This document shows positions 61,439 to 64,000 of a stretch of 64,000 bases of DNA, in pieces (the stretch's first letter is position 1; each line of letters begins with the position of its first letter). The notes under the pieces are model-generated. The model ran no database searches and was not told the DNA's origin. It worked only from the letters and a program-made list of their open reading frames with translations. Position numbers and translations under genes: made by a program. This stretch comes from Bacteroidales bacterium (GTDB lineage: Bacteria; Bacteroidota; Bacteroidia; Bacteroidales; P3), in assembly GCA_024681475.1 (NCBI GenBank), contig JAILAT010000001.1, forward strand, positions 62,001 through 126,000, written 5' to 3'.

Positions 61439-61577
61439 AAAAAAAATCCGTGAACTTCTTGTTGGTACCCGAGGATCTGGACTTCCTGCAACCTTAACAC
61501 GAAAGCTCACGGCAATAGTGAGCGTTTCAGTTCTTGTCAAGGTTGCGAGTACACAAAATTGTCCGGATTTCGGGTAC
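61439..61577 (-). ncRNA. structured rod-like RNA (6S-like sRNA or cis-acting attenuator candidate)
   Basis: Minus strand nested helices: GTACCCGA/TCGGGTAC, ATCCGGAC/GTCCAGAT, GCAACCTT/AAGGTTGC, GAAAcGCTCAC/GTGAGCTTTC; asymmetric 14/5-nt internal loop; 3' AAGTTCACGG + U8 can alternatively pair with CCGTGAGCTT. Confidence 0.65.
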
Positions 61578-61754
61578 GCCTACAAAGGCATTAACGCTTG
61601 GTAAAATATGTATCTAAATACTTATTGTTCTGTCATTCAATATATTTTGGTTCAAAATCTATTTCTTGTTACAATGCAAATATACGAATTATTTTAGAAT
61701 TAGATGATTTTTTTAGTGGTGTCCTATAAAACTATTATTATTGATGTTTGGTAA

Positions 61755-61771
61755 ACGTGCCAGAGGCACGT
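61755..61771. repeat. fourth copy of the CGTGCC-NNN-GGCACG palindrome
   Basis: ACGTGCCagaGGCACGTgctctctttgtc, same core and similar downstream flank as the 59802 copy. Confidence 0.85.
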
Positions 61772-61863
61772 GCTCTCTTTGTCGCCTCTTCTCTCCGCCA
61801 ATCTGGCGTTGGTGTTCATGTATACATAAAATATACTGCATGAACGTTTTATATTTGGGGCGC

Positions 61864-64000
61864 TTATTCAGCGAGGATGGTCGATCGTTTCAGCAGCTTC
61901 ACAGTGTGCTGCTTGCCATCGGTGGTGGTAAGGGTCAGAAAATAGATGGTTTGAGGATAGGCTGTGAGGTCAATGGTGTAGCTTCCGTCACCTGTCGAAG
62001 TCATCTTTATCTCTTCACGGCGACCGGTAAGGTCGGTCAGGATGGCCGTTGCGATGTGTTCTGAAGTAGAGATAGTCACTTCCCCATGGGTCGGGTTCGG
62101 GTAAACCACGTACTTTGCCACTTCTGCCACATCGATACCTTCTTGGGTAGCGAAAATGGCTATCAGGGTTGTGTCGCTTGTAACAAAAAGGGTTCTTGGA
62201 TTGTTGGTGTCGCCGTCGCTCCATTGGGAAAAAATATGATTCGGGAGTGGCGTGGCGGTCAGGGTGGCTATGTCACCATAGTAGTATCTGCCACCGCCAG
62301 ACACCAATCCGAAGGAAGGATCATTGGCCGTTACGGTAACCAAGTATCTATTATTCAAGAATGTAGTGGTAAATGCCAGGGATGTGTCGCCTGAACCGCA
62401 GAGGGTACGAATATGGACTGTGTACAGGGGGCTCAACGGGAGATTTGTCAAGGTGCATGCTGGTTCAGTGACAATGATTGAGGTGTCGCCAAATATGACT
62501 TCCCATGTATTTTCTAAGCCCTCATCCCATGTGAGGCTGAGGCTGTCGGCCGAGACAATACCTGTTACATTTTGTGGCATTGGGCAGCTGTTGGGGACGA
62601 GATAGATATTGTCGATGGCAGCAGGAGCCTGGTTAAAGGTACTTTCGTCGTTGTGCCAAAGGAATACCCAAATGTAGTCGCCTGGTGAGTCTATTGTGAA
62701 TGTACCACTCTGGCTCTGCCATAGCGTATGTTGGCTGAGGAATGTGCCGCCGTCGAGGAAGATACCGCCAGAAGACACAATCGATTCCTCGTCAAAACCA
62801 TCAAGTTCGCCCGGAATCAGCAGCGTTTGGGCTGGTAGCAGTGCGGCACGGATGAAATCCCTATTTTCCTCGCCATTGCATTTCCAATCAAAGCGGTAGG
62901 CATATTCGCCACTGGCGTCAATGTGGAAAGTACGGGTTGCAAAGACTGTTGAGGCTGTGTCACTGTAGTGGTTGCTACTACCGTCGTCGGTTATGAATAG
63001 CGACCCTCCGGGATTACCTGTTGCGTTACCTGTCGTCCAATAGTTGCGCTCCGATCCGTCCAAAAGTATCCAATCATTTTCGGAATGGTCAAAGTTGCAG
63101 ATATATGGCAATGTGACAGGAGTGCTCAACAGTGTGGTCGCTGCAAGGTGTCGGGCAACAACAGAGTCGTAGCAGTCGGGATAGACATAGATGTGGTATA
63201 GGGTGCTGGAGTCGAGACCTGTAAGGGTATAGAATGTATCGGTGACGAGAAGCGGTGTTGCCGTCCCGTTGCCGGGAGTGAAGTCGACGGTGTCGTACTC
63301 CACATACCAGAAGATGTCGGCACTGCTTGTGTCGGTCCATGCTATGGTGAGGCTGTCGAGACCCGTATTGACAACATGGAGGTCTTCGGCCGGAGCGCAT
63401 GGTATCTCTTCGAGGACAATGTCGTCAAGGTAGGGCCGGTTCACCGGAGATTGGTATGGTGCTTTGAAGGCTATGTGGCCGTGGGGGCCGCGGTAGCCGG
63501 CCATCCTTACCGTATGGTGTGAATAGTCGCTCAATGATACGATGCGGGCGGTATCGACTGCGACAAATGTACTGGTGTCGGTGGGGTCGCTCATCACTCC
63601 CACCACGATGAACGAGTTGTAGTAGAAATGGGCGGTACGCAGCCAGAAGGAGACCTGCAGGCCCCTTGCCGGATAAAGTGTCGGGTCGGTGAGCGGCATG
63701 ATGGCATACTGGTCGGAACATTCTCCGGAGATGTTTGCGGTGTGGAACCGCATGGCGTTGCTGCCGCTGTGGGCATAGGAGGAATCGTTGTGAATAAGAG
63801 GGGCACCGCTGTACTCGCCAGCCGTGCCAATGTTGTGTCGAAGCCAACATTCAGGCAATGTGTTTTCGGTGGAATAGGTGGTATATGAAGGAAGACCTGC
63901 GACACTTTCGAAGTCCTCTACGAATGGCAAACTATTGATAGGAGAGCAAAGAGTATGGAAGCGTTCGGGGTATGAGGGATAGCCCTCGCTGCCGCCACAG
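61864..64000 (-). CDS. T9SS type A sorting-domain protein with choice-of-anchor-J-like, Fn3-like and bacterial-repeat-like modules; 5' end outside window
   Basis: C-terminal YPNPTHGEVTISTSEHIATAILTDLTGR...YFLTLTTTDGKQHTVKLLKR; frame stays open to position 64000 (…CGGSEGYPSYPERFHTLCSPINSLPFVEDFESV…), so the true start is outside the window. Confidence 0.88.
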   Translation of the reverse strand, partial: CGGSEGYPSYPERFHTLCSPINSLPFVEDFESVAGLPSYTTYSTENTLPECWLRHNIGTAGEYSGAPLIHNDSSYAHSGSNAMRFHTANISGECSDQYAIMPLTDPTLYPARGLQVSFWLRTAHFYYNSFIVVGVMSDPTDTSTFVAVDTARIVSLSDYSHHTVRMAGYRGPHGHIAFKAPYQSPVNRPYLDDIVLEEIPCAPAEDLHVVNTGLDSLTIAWTDTSSADIFWYVEYDTVDFTPGNGTATPLLVTDTFYTLTGLDSSTLYHIYVYPDCYDSVVARHLAATTLLSTPVTLPYICNFDHSENDWILLDGSERNYWTTGNATGNPGGSLFITDDGSSNHYSDTASTVFATRTFHIDASGEYAYRFDWKCNGEENRDFIRAALLPAQTLLIPGELDGFDEESIVSSGGIFLDGGTFLSQHTLWQSQSGTFTIDSPGDYIWVFLWHNDESTFNQAPAAIDNIYLVPNSCPMPQNVTGIVSADSLSLTWDEGLENTWEVIFGDTSIIVTEPACTLTNLPLSPLYTVHIRTLCGSGDTSLAFTTTFLNNRYLVTVTANDPSFGLVSGGGRYYYGDIATLTATPLPNHIFSQWSDGDTNNPRTLFVTSDTTLIAIFATQEGIDVAEVAKYVVYPNPTHGEVTISTSEHIATAILTDLTGRREEIKMTSTGDGSYTIDLTAYPQTIYFLTLTTTDGKQHTVKLLKRSTILAE

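Overview
This is a chromosomal window from a member of the Bacteroidales. That placement rests on Bacteroidetes-type promoters (TTTG-N19..22-TAnnTTTG), GWxTD, TamL-like and type IX secretion (T9SS) C-terminal-domain proteins, and an ExbB/ExbD/ExbD cluster. Most of it is ordinary core genome: trxA, gltX, prfB, proS, clpB, glyA, mutL, prenyl synthase, mltG, a small SRP RNA, ABC transporter, NfeD, glycosyltransferases and alkaline phosphatase. The points most worth a second look are: (1) a 1109-aa ORF that joins a Stealth-family sugar-phosphotransferase-like domain in frame to a complete TamL/BamA-like outer-membrane lipoprotein with an internal lipobox, next to a second Stealth gene and an O-antigen ligase; (2) a ~113-nt rod-shaped structured RNA at 61465-61577 (- strand), with a U-tract and a mutually exclusive terminator pairing just upstream of a small secreted-protein gene, a candidate 6S-like sRNA or attenuator; (3) a dense array of at least 12 different palindromes at 59.4-60.03 kb, one of which (CGTGCC-NNN-GGCACG) recurs at 61.76 kb; (4) an array of 18-nt repeats in the 3' UTR of a 2024-aa alpha-2-macroglobulin-like gene whose thioester Cys appears to be lost; (5) an M28 peptidase gene broken by one in-frame TAG; (6) an aromatic-rich/Ser-Gly-rich low-complexity secreted protein. 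No CRISPR array, tRNA, rRNA or IS element was recognised. All family calls come from reading motifs; no database search was run.
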